A stretch of 64,000 bases of DNA from NCBI RefSeq assembly GCF_003056335.1, contig NZ_PYWA01000011.1, forward strand, positions 57,780 to 121,779, given 5' to 3'. The notes under the pieces are model-generated. The model ran no database searches. It was not told the DNA's origin and worked only from the letters and a program-made list of their open reading frames with translations. This document shows, one piece after another, positions 8,869-18,692 of this stretch. Position 1 is the stretch's first letter. Each line of letters opens with the position of its first letter. Origin of the DNA: Paracoccus indicus (GTDB taxonomy: Bacteria; Pseudomonadota; Alphaproteobacteria; Rhodobacterales; Rhodobacteraceae). The translations under genes and the position numbers were made by a program.

Positions 8869-9257
8869 CCGCGCAGGGCCGCCGCCAGATCGGCGGGCAG
8901 ACGCACGGGCCGGCCCTTGGCGTCCAGACAGGCGATGGTGACACGGGCGGTGAACAGCGTTTCCTCGCCGCGCATGACCTTCTGGTCCACCACCACCCGC
9001 GCGGGGCTGCCCAGCGCCAGGTCTGTAGTGACCGTCAGCAGGTCGTCGAAACGGGCGGGGCGCAGGTAATCCGCCTCGACCCGCCGCACGGCAAAGACAT
9101 GGCCGGTGGTCTGCTGCATCGCCAGCTGATCGATGCCCAGGGTCCGCAGCCATTCGCTGCGGCCCCTTTCGATGAATTTCAGATAGTTGGCATAATAGAC
9201 GATACCGGCAAGGTCGGTATCCTCGTAATAGACGCGGAGGGTGATGTCATGGCTCAT
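8865..9257 (-). CDS. ybgC: Tol-Pal-associated acyl-CoA thioesterase YbgC
   Basis: Hotdog-fold thioesterase that hydrolyses acyl-CoA or acyl-ACP and is usually the first gene of the tol cluster. The 130-residue product contains the family block VYYEDTDLAGIVYYANYL with the catalytic aspartate, then FIERGRSEWLRTLG. The ATG at 9257 is chosen because the hotdog domain begins right after it; an in-frame start 12 codons earlier would add a charged tail not typical of the family. It overlaps the next gene by four bases and lies 42 bases downstream of ruvB. Confidence 0.94.
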   Translation of the reverse strand: MSHDITLRVYYEDTDLAGIVYYANYLKFIERGRSEWLRTLGIDQLAMQQTTGHVFAVRRVEADYLRPARFDDLLTVTTDLALGSPARVVVDQKVMRGEETLFTARVTIACLDAKGRPVRLPADLAAALRG

Positions 9258-9299
9258 GCCCGGCAGGCTAAGGCGCGGGCCGCGCTTGCGCAATCGGCC

Positions 9300-10331
9300 T
9301 CAGTCGGGAAACAGCGTCGCCTGACCGGGCGGCGTCGGCATGTCCAGACCCAGATGCCCCCACGCGCGGGACGCCAACTGACGCCCCCGCGGCGTGCGGG
9401 CGATCAGGCCCTGCTGCAGCAGATAGGGCTCGATCACCTCCTCGATCGCGTCGCGGCTTTCCGAGAGAGCGGCCGAGAGCGTCTCGACCCCCACCGGGCC
9501 GCCGCCGTAATGCTGCGCCATCAAGGTCAGATAGCGGCGGTCGGCGCCGTCCAGCCCCAGGTCGTCGACCCCAAGCCGATTCAGCGCCATGTCGGCGATC
9601 TCGCGGGTCAGGCGGCCGTTGCCCTCGACCAGCGCGAAATCGACGACACGGCGCAGCAGACGGCCCGCGATGCGGGGCGTGCCTCGGGCGCGGCGGGCGA
9701 TCTCCATCGTGCCTTCGGGTTCGGCGCTGATCCCCATCATCCGCGCCCCGCGCTGCACGATCAGGTCCAGTTCGGCGATCTCATAGAATTGCAGGCGGGT
9801 CGGGATGCCGAAACGGTCGCGCAGGGGCGTCGTCAGCAGGCCAAGCCGCGTCGTGGCGCCGACCAGCGTGAAAGGCTGCAATTCGATGCGGACCGTTCGG
9901 GCTGCGGGGCCTTCGCCGATGACCAAGTCCAGCTCGAAATCCTCCATCGCGGGATAGAGGACTTCCTCGACCGCCGGGTTCATGCGGTGGATCTCGTCGA
10001 TGAACAGGACGTCGCGCGCTTCCAGATTGGTCAGGATCGCGGCCAGATCCCCCGCCCGCGCGATCACCGGCCCCGAGGTCATGCGGAAGTTCACGCCCAG
10101 TTCCCGCGCCATGATCTGCGCCAACGTGGTCTTGCCCAGACCCGGCGGGCCGAAGAACAGCGTGTGATCCATGGCCTTGCCGCGCATCTTGGCGCTTTCG
10201 ATGAAGACCCGCAGGTTCGCCCGCGCCTCGGCCTGACCGACGAATTCCGACAGGTTCTGCGGACGCAAGGCGCGGTCTTCGGCGTCGCCATCCAGCTTTT
10301 CGGGGCGCAGATCGGGGTCGGGCTGGGTCAT
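9300..10331 (-). CDS. ruvB: Holliday junction branch migration helicase RuvB
   Basis: AAA+ ring motor that drives branch migration with RuvA at Holliday junctions. The 343-residue protein has Walker A GPPGLGKT at residues 61-68, Walker [11 protein letters not shown], sensor 1 [11 protein letters not shown] and the C-terminal winged helix ([32 protein letters not shown]). The ATG at 10331 is preferred: GGAG lies six bases before it and it overlaps the htpX stop by one base (TGATG); a TTG four codons earlier is also in frame. Normal family length. Confidence 0.97.
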   Translation of the reverse strand: MTQPDPDLRPEKLDGDAEDRALRPQNLSEFVGQAEARANLRVFIESAKMRGKAMDHTLFFGPPGLGKTTLAQIMARELGVNFRMTSGPVIARAGDLAAILTNLEARDVLFIDEIHRMNPAVEEVLYPAMEDFELDLVIGEGPAARTVRIELQPFTLVGATTRLGLLTTPLRDRFGIPTRLQFYEIAELDLIVQRGARMMGISAEPEGTMEIARRARGTPRIAGRLLRRVVDFALVEGNGRLTREIADMALNRLGVDDLGLDGADRRYLTLMAQHYGGGPVGVETLSAALSESRDAIEEVIEPYLLQQGLIARTPRGRQLASRAWGHLGLDMPTPPGQATLFPD

Positions 10332-11236
10332 CAATGGCTCCAAGGCCCTTGGCTGCGGCTTCGGCCGCTGCGGGGAATGCGGGTCGATGTGGTGGGGGCA
10401 GCGGGTGCGGCGGTCATCGCCATCAGGCGGGCGATGCGTTCCTCGGTCGGAGGGTGGGTGGTGAACAGCTTGTCCATTCGCAGACCGGCCAAGGGGTTGA
10501 TGATGAACATGGATGCCGCTGCGGGGTTCTGCTCGGCGGGCATGTTCACGGTGCGGCCCGCGGCTGTCGCAATGCGCTGCAGGGCAGAGGCCAAGGCACG
10601 CGGCTGGCCGCAGATCTCGGCGCCGGTCTTGTCGGCTTCGTATTCGCGGGCGCGGGACACGGCCATCTGCACCATGGTCGCGGCCAGAGGGGCCAGGATC
10701 ATGGCGGCGATCGATCCCAGCATACCGCCCCTGTCGTCGCGGCGGGTAAAGATCATCATGTTGCCCATCATCGCGATGGCACCGGCCATCGTCGCGGTGA
10801 TGGTCATGGTCAGCGTGTCGCGGTGCTTGATATGGGCCAGTTCATGCGCAATCACCCCGGCCAATTCGTCCGCCGTCAGCGTGTTCACCAGCCCCTGCGT
10901 CACGGCAACGGCGGCATTTTCCGGATTGCGACCCGTGGCAAAGGCATTGGGCTGTTCGGTGGGCAGCAGATACAGTTTCGGCATCGGCAGGCCGGCACGC
11001 TCGGCCAGTCGCGCCGTCATCGCGTGGATCTCGGCCCCCTGCCGGGGCGAAAGCTCGACCGCGCCCTGCTGGCGCAGGACCATCTTGTCGCTGTTCCAAT
11101 AGCCAAAGAAGTTCATGCCGCCCGCGATCAGGAAGGCGATGATGACGCCCCCCTGCCCGCCCATCATCCAGCCCAAGGCCATGACCAGCGCGGTCATGGC
11201 GGCCATCAGCAAGAAGACCTTCGCGTTACCTGCCAT
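10331..11236 (-). CDS. htpX: Membrane zinc metalloprotease HtpX
   Basis: Inner-membrane M48 protease that cuts damaged membrane proteins and complements FtsH in quality control. The 301-residue product has two N-terminal transmembrane helices (residues 7-45), the zinc site HELAH at 121-125, two more hydrophobic segments around 145-185, and the third-ligand region [10 protein letters not shown]. Ends with a Ser/Arg-rich tail. It lies between ruvA and ruvB in the same orientation and overlaps ruvB by one base, so it is probably in the same transcript. The role in quality control is known for the family; the placement is discussed in the findings. Confidence 0.95.
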   Translation of the reverse strand: MAGNAKVFLLMAAMTALVMALGWMMGGQGGVIIAFLIAGGMNFFGYWNSDKMVLRQQGAVELSPRQGAEIHAMTARLAERAGLPMPKLYLLPTEQPNAFATGRNPENAAVAVTQGLVNTLTADELAGVIAHELAHIKHRDTLTMTITATMAGAIAMMGNMMIFTRRDDRGGMLGSIAAMILAPLAATMVQMAVSRAREYEADKTGAEICGQPRALASALQRIATAAGRTVNMPAEQNPAAASMFIINPLAGLRMDKLFTTHPPTEERIARLMAMTAAPAAPTTSTRIPRSGRSRSQGPWSH

Positions 11237-11253
11237 CGTGCATTTCCTTCGGA

Positions 11254-11973
11254 TCAGTCCTTAGGCGCCAATGCCTTCAGCGCCGCGCGGATCAACGCCT
11301 GCATGGTGGCGGCCGGTTCCCGCGCCTGCGCTTCGGCCACGGCGCCCGCCGCCTCCGAGGGACCGTAACCCAGGTTCGTCAGCGCCGACAGAGCATCCGC
11401 CATCGCCTGCCCCGAATGCGCCCCATCCGTGGCCGGGCGCGCCTTGTCGCCGGGGATCGACCCCGGCGACAAGGCGGCGGATGTGCCGGGCTCGATGCCC
11501 GGCTCGTCCGCACCCCCGCCTGCCATCTGCGCGCCGGCATCGACCGTGAAGCTGCCGCCCAAAGCCATGACCGAAGGCGCCTTGTCCTTCAGTTCCAGCA
11601 CGATCCTCTGCGCCAGTTTCGGCCCGACGCCGTTCGCCTTGCGCACCGACGCCCAATCGCCAAGCGCGATCGCGCGGCCCAGGCCCTCGGGGCCGAGCGT
11701 GCCAAGGATCGCCAGCGACACCTTGGCCCCCACCCCCTGCACGCTGGTCAGCAGCCGGTGCCATTCCTTCTCCAGCATGGTGGTGAAACCGAACAGCTGC
11801 AGCAGATCCTCGCGCACGACCAGCTCGGTATAAAGCGCCGCCGCCTGCCCGACGGGGGGCAGCCCCGCCCCCGTCCGCTCGCTGACATGCACGATATAGC
11901 CCACGCCCCGCACGTCGATCAGCACATGGTCCTGTGCGCGATGGATGATGATGCCCGCGATGCGCCCGATCAT
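11254..11973 (-). CDS. ruvA: Holliday junction branch migration protein RuvA, with an extended linker
   Basis: Tetrameric Holliday-junction binder that loads RuvB. Domain I (OB fold, [12 protein letters not shown], residues 1-63), domain II with two helix-hairpin-helix motifs ([17 protein letters not shown] and [16 protein letters not shown]), and domain III at the C-terminus ([19 protein letters not shown]), which contacts RuvB. At 239 residues it exceeds the usual 190-205; the extra residues are in the flexible linker between domains II and III, where the DNA holds two perfect inverted repeats. Its start overlaps the ruvC stop as ATGA. Confidence 0.96.
   Translation of the reverse strand: MIGRIAGIIIHRAQDHVLIDVRGVGYIVHVSERTGAGLPPVGQAAALYTELVVREDLLQLFGFTTMLEKEWHRLLTSVQGVGAKVSLAILGTLGPEGLGRAIALGDWASVRKANGVGPKLAQRIVLELKDKAPSVMALGGSFTVDAGAQMAGGGADEPGIEPGTSAALSPGSIPGDKARPATDGAHSGQAMADALSALTNLGYGPSEAAGAVAEAQAREPAATMQALIRAALKALAPKD
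11441..11475. repeat. Perfect 15-base inverted repeat inside the ruvA linker
   Basis: Arms 11441-11455 (gccttgtcgccgggg) and 11461-11475 are exact reverse complements around a five-base loop atcga. The element is in frame with ruvA and encodes part of the Pro/Gly-rich linker. Such a long perfect stem is not needed by the protein. Confidence 0.85.
11485..11503. repeat. Second inverted repeat inside the ruvA linker
   Basis: Arms 11485-11491 (gccgggc) and 11497-11503 (gcccggc) with loop tcgat. It lies nine bases from the longer palindrome and shares its core GCCGGG and five-base loop size, suggesting two degenerate copies of one element. Confidence 0.7.
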
Positions 11974-12479
11974 GCCGCGCCCCGCTTGGGCTGTGCGACC
12001 TTCAGCGTCCGGCTTTGAAGATGGCGTGCATGGCAGATAGCAATGGCCAGCGCGTCTGCGGCGTCGGCGCTTTCGAACTGCACCCCGGCCAGCTGGACGC
12101 GCACCATGTGCTGCACCTGTTCCTTGCCCGCATGACCCACGCCGACGACAGTCTTCTTGACCGCGTTCGGGGCATATTCGCCTACAGTGATGCCCGCCTC
12201 GGCCGGGGCCAGCAGGGCGACGCCGCGCGCCTGCCCCAGCTTCAGTGTGCCGGTCGCGTCCTTGTTGACGAAGGTCTGTTCGACCGCCGCCTCGTCGGGC
12301 TCATGGGTGGCTATGATCGCGCAAAGCCCGCGGAACAACACCGAGAGCCGTGATCCCAGATCCTGATCGCCGTCCGAATGGATCGTGCCATTGGCGACAT
12401 GACGGATGCGGGACCCGTCCACCTGGATGATCCCCCAGCCCATGTTGCGCAGACCGGGATCGATGCCCAAGACCTTCAT
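11970..12479 (-). CDS. ruvC: Holliday junction resolvase RuvC
   Basis: Endonuclease that resolves Holliday junctions bound by RuvAB. The 169-residue protein opens with [16 protein letters not shown], holding the first catalytic Asp (D7), and has the other acidic residues in AAVEQTF and [14 protein letters not shown]. The ATG at 12479 follows an AAAAAAGGGGG tract that serves as ribosome binding site; an earlier in-frame start would add 14 charged residues not found in the family. First gene of the ruvC-ruvA-htpX-ruvB run and 53 bases downstream of dnaE. Confidence 0.96.
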   Translation of the reverse strand: MKVLGIDPGLRNMGWGIIQVDGSRIRHVANGTIHSDGDQDLGSRLSVLFRGLCAIIATHEPDEAAVEQTFVNKDATGTLKLGQARGVALLAPAEAGITVGEYAPNAVKKTVVGVGHAGKEQVQHMVRVQLAGVQFESADAADALAIAICHARHLQSRTLKVAQPKRGAA

Positions 12480-12504
12480 ACTGCCCCCTTTTTTCTTATG
12501 ACTA

Positions 12505-12519
12505 GCACGAAGCGCGAAC
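12505..12519 (-). promoter_or_regulatory. Degenerate LexA (SOS) box before ruvC
   Basis: On the minus strand the sequence reads GTTC-GCGCTTC-GTGC, one mismatch from the alphaproteobacterial LexA consensus GTTC-N7-GTTC. It lies 25 bases upstream of the ruvC start in the short dnaE-ruvC gap. ruv genes are SOS-controlled in many bacteria, but a seven-of-eight match can occur by chance. Confidence 0.4.
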
Positions 12520-12532
12520 ATCCGCCAAGGCG

Positions 12533-15500
12533 CTATTCCTCCAGCACGTCGAGCACGCCGGGGACGGCGCGCAGGGCCTGGCGGGCGGGGGTGGTCAGGG
12601 GGGCGTCGTCGGCGATCTCGATCTCGATCACCTCATCGCCTTCGCGCAGGCGCAGGCGAACGGGGCCGCGCGACCGCGAGGGCACCATGATGTCGCTGCG
12701 GATGCGGCCCAAGACCTCGGCCAGGCGCGGAATGGTATCGGCGCCCTGCATCTCGACGGCAAGGCAACCCGCGCCCGCGTCGGCGACGGCATCCTCCAGC
12801 GCGGTCACGGAATTAGCCAGCATCTTGACCTGATCGCCCGAGGGTTCGACCTTGACCTGCAGGACCACGTTCTGCCCCGGCTCCAACCGGTCGCGCGATG
12901 CGTTCAGCAGGTCCGAGAACACCGTGACCTCGTAAAGGCCCGTGGGGTCGGACAGGCTGACGAAGGCATATTGCGTGCCCTTGGCCGACTTGCGTTCCAT
13001 CCGCGCCGCGACGGTGCCCGCGATCTGGGCGACCATCGGGCCGCCAAGGGCCTCCTGGCTGATCTCGGCCAGGGTCTGGACCTTCTTGCGGCGCAGGGCG
13101 GGCAGGTAATCGTCCAGCGGATGCCCCGACAGGTAGAAGCCGACGGCCTTATGTTCCTCGCCCAGCTTTTCAGCAGGCAGCCAGATGCCGGCGATGGGCG
13201 CGCGGGGCGGCGGCAGATCCTCGCCCCCGCCGAAGAGCGAGGTCTGGTTCGAGTTCGCCTGTTCCTGCACCGCAGCCGACCATGCGACCAGCCCGTCCAG
13301 CGATTTCATGACCCGCGCCCGGTTGTCGTCCAACAGGTCGAAGGCACCGGCACGGGCCAGCATCTCCAGCGGGCGCTTGCCGACGCGCTTCATGTCCACG
13401 CGGCGGGCGAAATCGAACAGATCGCGGAAGGGTTCATCGCGCCGCGCGGTCTCGATCAGCTTCATGGCATCAAGGCCGACGCCTTTCAGTGCACCAAGCG
13501 CATAGTGGATGCGGCCTTCCCTGACGGTGAAAGTCGGCGCCGAGCGGCTGACGCAGGGCGGCACGATCTCGATCCCCATGCGGTCGCATTCGCGCTTATA
13601 GATCGCAAGCTTGTCGGTCAGATGGATATCGCAGTTCATCACCGCGGCCATGAATTCGACCGGGTGGTTCGCCTTCAGCCAGGCCGTCTGATAGCTGACC
13701 ACCGCATAGGCGGCGGCATGCGATTTGTTGAAGCCGTAGTTGGCGAATTTCTCCAGCAGGTCGAAGACCTCGCCGGCCTTCTTCTCGGGGACGCCGTTCT
13801 CGATGCTGCCCTTGATAAACTTGGGGCGTTCCTTGGCCATCTCGGCGGCGATCTTCTTGCCCATGGCGCGGCGCAGAAGGTCGGCCCCGCCAAGGGAATA
13901 TCCCGCCATGACCTGGGCGATCTGCATCACCTGTTCCTGATAGACGATGATGCCCTGCGTCTCGGCCAGGATGAAGTCGATGCTGGGATGGATCGACTCC
14001 AATTCCCGAACGCCGTTCTTCACGTCGCAATAGACCGGGATATTCTCCATCGGGCCGGGACGATAAAGCGCCACCAATGCCACGATATCCTCGATGCAGG
14101 TGGGCTTCATGCGGCGCAGCGCATCCATCATGCCGCTGGATTCCACCTGAAAGACCGCGACCGTGCGGGCGCTGGCGAACAGGTCATAGCTGGGTTTGTC
14201 GTCCAGCGGGATCAGGTTGATCTGATTTTCCGTTCCCGGCGCGGGGTCGTACAACTGCCGCCCGTCGGCGGCGATGTGCAGCGGCCGCCCGCCCCCGTTG
14301 ATCAGGTCGACGGCGTTCTGGATGACGGTCAGGGTCTTCAGGCCCAGGAAGTCGAATTTGACCAGCCCGGCCTGTTCCACCCATTTCATGTTGAACTGCG
14401 TCGCGGGCATGTCAGACGCCGGATCGCGATAGAGCGGCACCAGCCGGTCCAGCGGACGGTCGCCGATCACCACCCCCGCCGCGTGGGTCGAGGCGTTGCG
14501 GTAAAGCCCCTCCAGCTGCTCTGCGTAATCCAGCAGGCGCTTGACGACCTCCTCGCGGGCGGCCTCGCGCAAGCGGGGTTCGTCGGCGCGGGCCTTGGTG
14601 ATGCTGACGGGCTTCACGCCCTCGACAGGGATCATCTTGGACAGGCGGTCCACCTGGCCGAAGGGCAGTTGCAGCACCCGGCCCACGTCGCGGACGGCGG
14701 CCTTGGACAGCAGCGCACCGAAGGTGATGATCTGGCCGACCTTATCGGCGCCGTATTTGTCCTGAACGTAGCGGATCACCTCTTCCCGGCGATCCATGCA
14801 GAAGTCGATGTCGAAGTCGGGCATGCTGACCCGTTCGGGGTTCAGGAAGCGTTCGAACAGCAGGGAATACCGCAGCGGATCAAGGTCGGTGATGGTCAGC
14901 GCATAGGCGACCAGCGACCCGGCCCCCGAACCCCGTCCCGGCCCCACCGGGATGCCCTGATCCTTGGCCCAGCCGATGAAGTCGGCCACGATCAGGAAGT
15001 ATCCGGGGAAGCCCATCTGCTCGATGATGCCCAACTCGAAATCCAGCCTTGCGTGATAATCCTCGACGCTGACGGCATGGGGGATAACCTTCAGCCGCGC
15101 CTCGAGGCCCTCACGCGCCTGACGGCGCAGTTCGGTCACCTCGTCATCGGCGAATTTCGGCAGGATGGGGGCGTGCTTGGCCACGGCAAAGGCGCAGCGG
15201 CGGGCGATCTCGACCGTGTTGTCGATGGCCTCGGGCAGGTCGGCGAAGAGGACCGCCATTTCCTGCGGGGTCTTGAAGTGATGCTGGGGCGTCAGGCGGC
15301 GGCGGGGCTGGGACTGATCGACATAGGCTTTTTCCGCGATGCAAATCAGCGCGTCATGCGCCTCGTACATGGTGGGTTTCGGGAAATAGACGTCATTGGT
15401 GGCGACCAGCGGCAGCCCTTTGGCATAGGCCAGTTCGATCAGGCCGGATTCGCTGGCGGCCTCGGCCTGCATCAGCTGACCGTTGTCGCCCGGATGCCGC

Positions 15501-16003
15501 TGCAGTTCCACGTAAAGCCGGGTCGGAAAGGCGCGCGCCAGAGTATCGGCCAGCGCGGCGGCCTTCTCGGCCTGCCCCTGCGCGATCAGCAGCCCCAAGG
15601 GCCCCGTCGCGCCGCCGGTCAGACAGATCAGCCCCTCGGAGCGTTCGCACAGCTCCTCGACCGTCACATGCGGCAGTGCGCCGCCCTCGCGCAGGTACAG
15701 GCAGGACGACAGCGACATCAGGTTCAGCCAGCCCGCCTGGTTCTGCGCCAGCAGCACCACGGGGCCGGTGGCATCCCCCTGCAGGGTCACTTGGCAGCCG
15801 ATGATGGGCTGCACGCCCTTGTCTTTCGCCTTCACGCTGAATTCCAGCGCGGCGAACATGTTGTTGGTATCCGTCAAGGCGACGGCGGGCATCCCCGCAT
15901 CTGCCGCCAAAGTGGGCAACTTGCTCACGGGAATGGCACCTTCCAGCAAGGAATGCTCGGAATGTGTGCGAAGATGAATGAATCGAGGGGATTTTTCGGC
16001 CAT
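12533..16003 (-). CDS. dnaE: DNA polymerase III alpha subunit DnaE
   Basis: Catalytic subunit of the replicative polymerase. The 1,156-residue protein has an N-terminal PHP domain ([17 protein letters not shown]), the polymerase palm with [12 protein letters not shown] carrying two catalytic aspartates (near residue 400), [14 protein letters not shown] just before, [20 protein letters not shown] in the fingers, a tandem helix-hairpin-helix region ([13 protein letters not shown]) and a C-terminal OB domain. This is DnaE1, the replicative type, from length and motifs. Start ATG at 16003 gives a normal N-terminus. Divergent from the BMP importer operon. Confidence 0.97.
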   Translation of the reverse strand: MAEKSPRFIHLRTHSEHSLLEGAIPVSKLPTLAADAGMPAVALTDTNNMFAALEFSVKAKDKGVQPIIGCQVTLQGDATGPVVLLAQNQAGWLNLMSLSSCLYLREGGALPHVTVEELCERSEGLICLTGGATGPLGLLIAQGQAEKAAALADTLARAFPTRLYVELQRHPGDNGQLMQAEAASESGLIELAYAKGLPLVATNDVYFPKPTMYEAHDALICIAEKAYVDQSQPRRRLTPQHHFKTPQEMAVLFADLPEAIDNTVEIARRCAFAVAKHAPILPKFADDEVTELRRQAREGLEARLKVIPHAVSVEDYHARLDFELGIIEQMGFPGYFLIVADFIGWAKDQGIPVGPGRGSGAGSLVAYALTITDLDPLRYSLLFERFLNPERVSMPDFDIDFCMDRREEVIRYVQDKYGADKVGQIITFGALLSKAAVRDVGRVLQLPFGQVDRLSKMIPVEGVKPVSITKARADEPRLREAAREEVVKRLLDYAEQLEGLYRNASTHAAGVVIGDRPLDRLVPLYRDPASDMPATQFNMKWVEQAGLVKFDFLGLKTLTVIQNAVDLINGGGRPLHIAADGRQLYDPAPGTENQINLIPLDDKPSYDLFASARTVAVFQVESSGMMDALRRMKPTCIEDIVALVALYRPGPMENIPVYCDVKNGVRELESIHPSIDFILAETQGIIVYQEQVMQIAQVMAGYSLGGADLLRRAMGKKIAAEMAKERPKFIKGSIENGVPEKKAGEVFDLLEKFANYGFNKSHAAAYAVVSYQTAWLKANHPVEFMAAVMNCDIHLTDKLAIYKRECDRMGIEIVPPCVSRSAPTFTVREGRIHYALGALKGVGLDAMKLIETARRDEPFRDLFDFARRVDMKRVGKRPLEMLARAGAFDLLDDNRARVMKSLDGLVAWSAAVQEQANSNQTSLFGGGEDLPPPRAPIAGIWLPAEKLGEEHKAVGFYLSGHPLDDYLPALRRKKVQTLAEISQEALGGPMVAQIAGTVAARMERKSAKGTQYAFVSLSDPTGLYEVTVFSDLLNASRDRLEPGQNVVLQVKVEPSGDQVKMLANSVTALEDAVADAGAGCLAVEMQGADTIPRLAEVLGRIRSDIMVPSRSRGPVRLRLREGDEVIEIEIADDAPLTTPARQALRAVPGVLDVLEE

Positions 16004-16022
16004 GATCAGGACAGTATCTCAG

Positions 16023-16085
16023 CCTGACCAAACAGCGCAATTGCCCTTACGGGGATTTGCGGTCTAAGCAGGTCAGGTTTTGACC
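16023..16085. promoter_or_regulatory. Candidate operator with three TGACC half-sites before the BMP importer
   Basis: In the 95-base gap between dnaE and the importer, CCTGACC (16023-16029) is the exact reverse complement of GGTCAGG (16071-16077), and GGTCA (16071-16075) also pairs with TGACC (16081-16085) across five bases. The last site ends 13 bases before the TTG start. A repressor site is plausible but unproven. Confidence 0.35.
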
Positions 16086-16098
16086 AAGGGGACGAAAT

Positions 16099-17619
16099 TT
16101 GAACAGCACTGCCGTCTTTCGCGCCGAGGGGATCGGCAAGTCCTATCCCGGCGTCCGCGCCAATGACGACGTGTCGTTTCAGGTCGATGCGGGGCAGATC
16201 CATGCGTTGCTGGGCGAAAACGGTGCGGGCAAATCGACGCTGGTCAAGATGATCTATGGCCTTGTGCGCCCGGACCAGGGGCGGATGTCGCTGATGGGCG
16301 CGCCCCATCAGCCCGCCGATCCGCGTGCGGCACGTGCTGCGGGCGTGGCGATGGTCTTTCAGCATTTCAGCCTGTTCGATGCCCTGACCGTGGCCGAGAA
16401 CATTGCCCTTGGCATGGAGAACCCGCCCCCGCGGCGTGAACTCTCGGCCCGTATCACCAAGGTCAGCCATGATTTCGGCCTGCCGCTGAACCCCGCGCGG
16501 CGCATCGTCACCCTGTCGGCAGGCGAACGCCAGCGGGTCGAGATCATCCGCTGCCTGCTGCAGAACCCGCGCCTGCTGATCATGGACGAACCCACCAGCG
16601 TCCTGACCCCGCAAGAGGCCGAGCTGCTGTTCGCCACCCTGCGCAAGCTGGCCGCCCAAGGCACCGCCATCCTCTATATCAGCCACAAGCTGGACGAGAT
16701 CCGCACTCATTGCGATTGCGCCACCATCCTGCGGCATGGCCGCGTGGTCGACAGCTGCGATCCCCGCGCCCATTCGGCCCGCGAACTGGCCGCGATGATG
16801 GTGGGCGGCGAGATGCGCGACATCGACCGCTCGGGGCGGCAGGCAGGCGAGGTTCTGTTGAAGGTCCAAGACCTGTCGCTGCCCGCCCCCAATGCCGAAG
16901 GCACGGCGCTGAAATCCGTCTCGCTCGAATTGCGTGCCGGGCAGATCCTGGGGATCGGCGGCGTGGCGGGCAACGGGCAGGAGGAACTGCTGGCCGCCCT
17001 GACGGGCGAGACCCGCAGCGCCTCCGGCACCATCACGCTGGAGGGTGCCGACCTGTCCCCCCTGCCCCCCGAACAGCGCCGCAAGGCCGGCCTTCTGACC
17101 GCGCCCGAAGATCGCCTGGGCCATGCGGCCGTCCCCGACTTCAGCCTGACGGAGAACACGCTGCTGACGGCAGGGGCCCGCAAGGGTCTGGTCCGGAACG
17201 GCCTGATCGACCACCGCGCCGCCCGCAGCTTTGCCGAAAGCGTCATCGCCGCTTTCGACGTGCGCACCCCCGGCCCCCATGTCACGGCGCGTGCGCTGTC
17301 GGGCGGCAACCTGCAGAAATTCGTGATCGGGCGCGAGGTCCTGCAAGACCCCCGCGTGCTGGTCGTCAACCAGCCCACCTGGGGCGTCGATGCCAGCGCT
17401 GCCGCCTTCGTACGGCAATCGTTGCTGGATCTGGCGCGGCAGGGGGCGGGTGTCATTGTCATCTCTCAGGACTTGGACGAGCTTTTGGAACTTTCCGACC
17501 AATTCTGCGCCCTGAACGAAGGCCGCCTTTCCGAACCCTGCCCGACCGAGGGGCTGACGCTGGACCAGATCGGCCTGATGCTGGGCGGCGCGCATGGCAT
17601 GCAGGAAGCCGCGCTATGA
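16099..17619 (+). CDS. BMP-type nucleoside ABC importer, double ATPase subunit
   Basis: ATP-hydrolysing subunit of a sugar-like ABC importer of the BMP (Med/PnrA) class that takes up purine or other nucleosides. The 506-residue protein holds two ABC domains in tandem: the first has Walker A GENGAGKSTL, signature LSAGERQRVEI and Walker B LLIMDEPTSVL; the second has a degenerate Walker A GGVAGNGQEEL, LSGGNLQKFVIG and LVVNQPTWGVD in place of Walker B, so only the first site looks fully competent, as in RbsA-type proteins. TTG start at 16099 supported by AAGGGG eight bases upstream; the protein then opens MNSTAVFRAEGIGKSYPG. Overlaps the first permease as ATGA. Confidence 0.93.
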   Translation: MNSTAVFRAEGIGKSYPGVRANDDVSFQVDAGQIHALLGENGAGKSTLVKMIYGLVRPDQGRMSLMGAPHQPADPRAARAAGVAMVFQHFSLFDALTVAENIALGMENPPPRRELSARITKVSHDFGLPLNPARRIVTLSAGERQRVEIIRCLLQNPRLLIMDEPTSVLTPQEAELLFATLRKLAAQGTAILYISHKLDEIRTHCDCATILRHGRVVDSCDPRAHSARELAAMMVGGEMRDIDRSGRQAGEVLLKVQDLSLPAPNAEGTALKSVSLELRAGQILGIGGVAGNGQEELLAALTGETRSASGTITLEGADLSPLPPEQRRKAGLLTAPEDRLGHAAVPDFSLTENTLLTAGARKGLVRNGLIDHRAARSFAESVIAAFDVRTPGPHVTARALSGGNLQKFVIGREVLQDPRVLVVNQPTWGVDASAAAFVRQSLLDLARQGAGVIVISQDLDELLELSDQFCALNEGRLSEPCPTEGLTLDQIGLMLGGAHGMQEAAL

Positions 17620-18692
17620 TCCGGCTTGTTCCACGCAGCACGGCCTCGACCTTTTGGCAGGTCGCGACGCCGGTCATGGCGGTTCTGGCCACGATGATCG
17701 CGGGCGGCGTCCTGTTCGCCATCATGGGGCACGATCCCGTCACGGCCATCCGCACCATCTTCTGGGACCCGCTGTTTGGACCGGCTGCGGCCTATTCCCG
17801 CCCTCAGTTGCTGGTGAAGGCGGCGCCGCTGATCCTGATCGCCAGCGGTCTGGCGATCGGTTTCCGCGCCGGCATCTGGAACATCGGGGCCGAGGGGCAA
17901 TACATCATCGGCGGGCTGACCGGCGGCGCGGTGGCGCTGGCGGCCTATCCCTCCGAAGGGGCGTGGATCTTTCCGGCCATGGTGATTGCGGGTGCTGCCG
18001 GAGGCTGGGCCTGGGGCATGATCCCCGCCCTGCTGCGCAACTGGTTCGGCGCGTCGGAGATCCTCGTGTCGCTGATGCTGGTCTATGTCGCGCAACGCGT
18101 GGCCGCTTGGATGGCCTTCGGGCCGATGAAGAACCCCGAGGGCTTCGGCTTTCCCGGCTCGCGCAACCTGCAGCAGTATCCTGCAGCCTCGAACCCCGAA
18201 CTGATCGCGGGCACCGGCGCGCATTGGGGCGTCGTGGCCGCCGCCGTTGCGGTGCTGGTCACATGGGTGCTGGTCAGCCGCCATATCCGTGGGTTCCACA
18301 TCCGCGCGGCCGGTTCGGCCCCCCGTGCGGCGCGTTTCGCGGGTGTGAACCCAGCCACGCTGGTCGCCTTCTGCCTGGGCCTGTCGGGCGCGCTGGCGGG
18401 CATGGCGGGTCTGTTCGAGGTCGCGGGCCCCGCCGGTCAGATCACCGACAAGCTGGGCACAGGATACGGCTTCACCGCCATCATCGTGGCCTTCCTCGGG
18501 CGTCTGCATCCGGTCGGCATCCTGCTGGCGGGGCTGCTGCTGGCGCTGACCTATATCGGGGGCGAGCTGGCGCAGCTGACCATGCAGCTGCCCGCCGCGA
18601 CCGTGCAGGTGTTCCAGGGGATGTTGCTGTTCTTCCTGCTGGGCTTCGATGTGCTGACCCGGTTCCGCATCCAGCGAAAGGGTCAATCATGA
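17616..18692 (+). CDS. BMP-type nucleoside ABC importer, first permease
   Basis: Inner-membrane channel subunit with about eight hydrophobic segments in 358 residues. The conserved loop IASGLAIGFRAGIWNIGAEG is the usual marker of the BPD_transp_2 family, and LGTGYGFTAIIVAFLGRLHP lies near the end. Start and stop overlap both neighbours by four bases (ATGA at each junction), so the three membrane-complex genes are translated as a unit. Substrate is inferred from the binding protein and subunit type. Confidence 0.92.
   Translation: MIRLVPRSTASTFWQVATPVMAVLATMIAGGVLFAIMGHDPVTAIRTIFWDPLFGPAAAYSRPQLLVKAAPLILIASGLAIGFRAGIWNIGAEGQYIIGGLTGGAVALAAYPSEGAWIFPAMVIAGAAGGWAWGMIPALLRNWFGASEILVSLMLVYVAQRVAAWMAFGPMKNPEGFGFPGSRNLQQYPAASNPELIAGTGAHWGVVAAAVAVLVTWVLVSRHIRGFHIRAAGSAPRAARFAGVNPATLVAFCLGLSGALAGMAGLFEVAGPAGQITDKLGTGYGFTAIIVAFLGRLHPVGILLAGLLLALTYIGGELAQLTMQLPAATVQVFQGMLLFFLLGFDVLTRFRIQRKGQS

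Noticed and set aside
12971..16027. A long open frame opposite dnaE, as well as similar long antisense frames over tolA, the peptide ATPase and the aldehyde dehydrogenase.
   Set aside because: They encode low-complexity or Asp/His/Gln/Gly-rich chains with no motifs, mirror real genes codon for codon, and are expected in GC-rich DNA.
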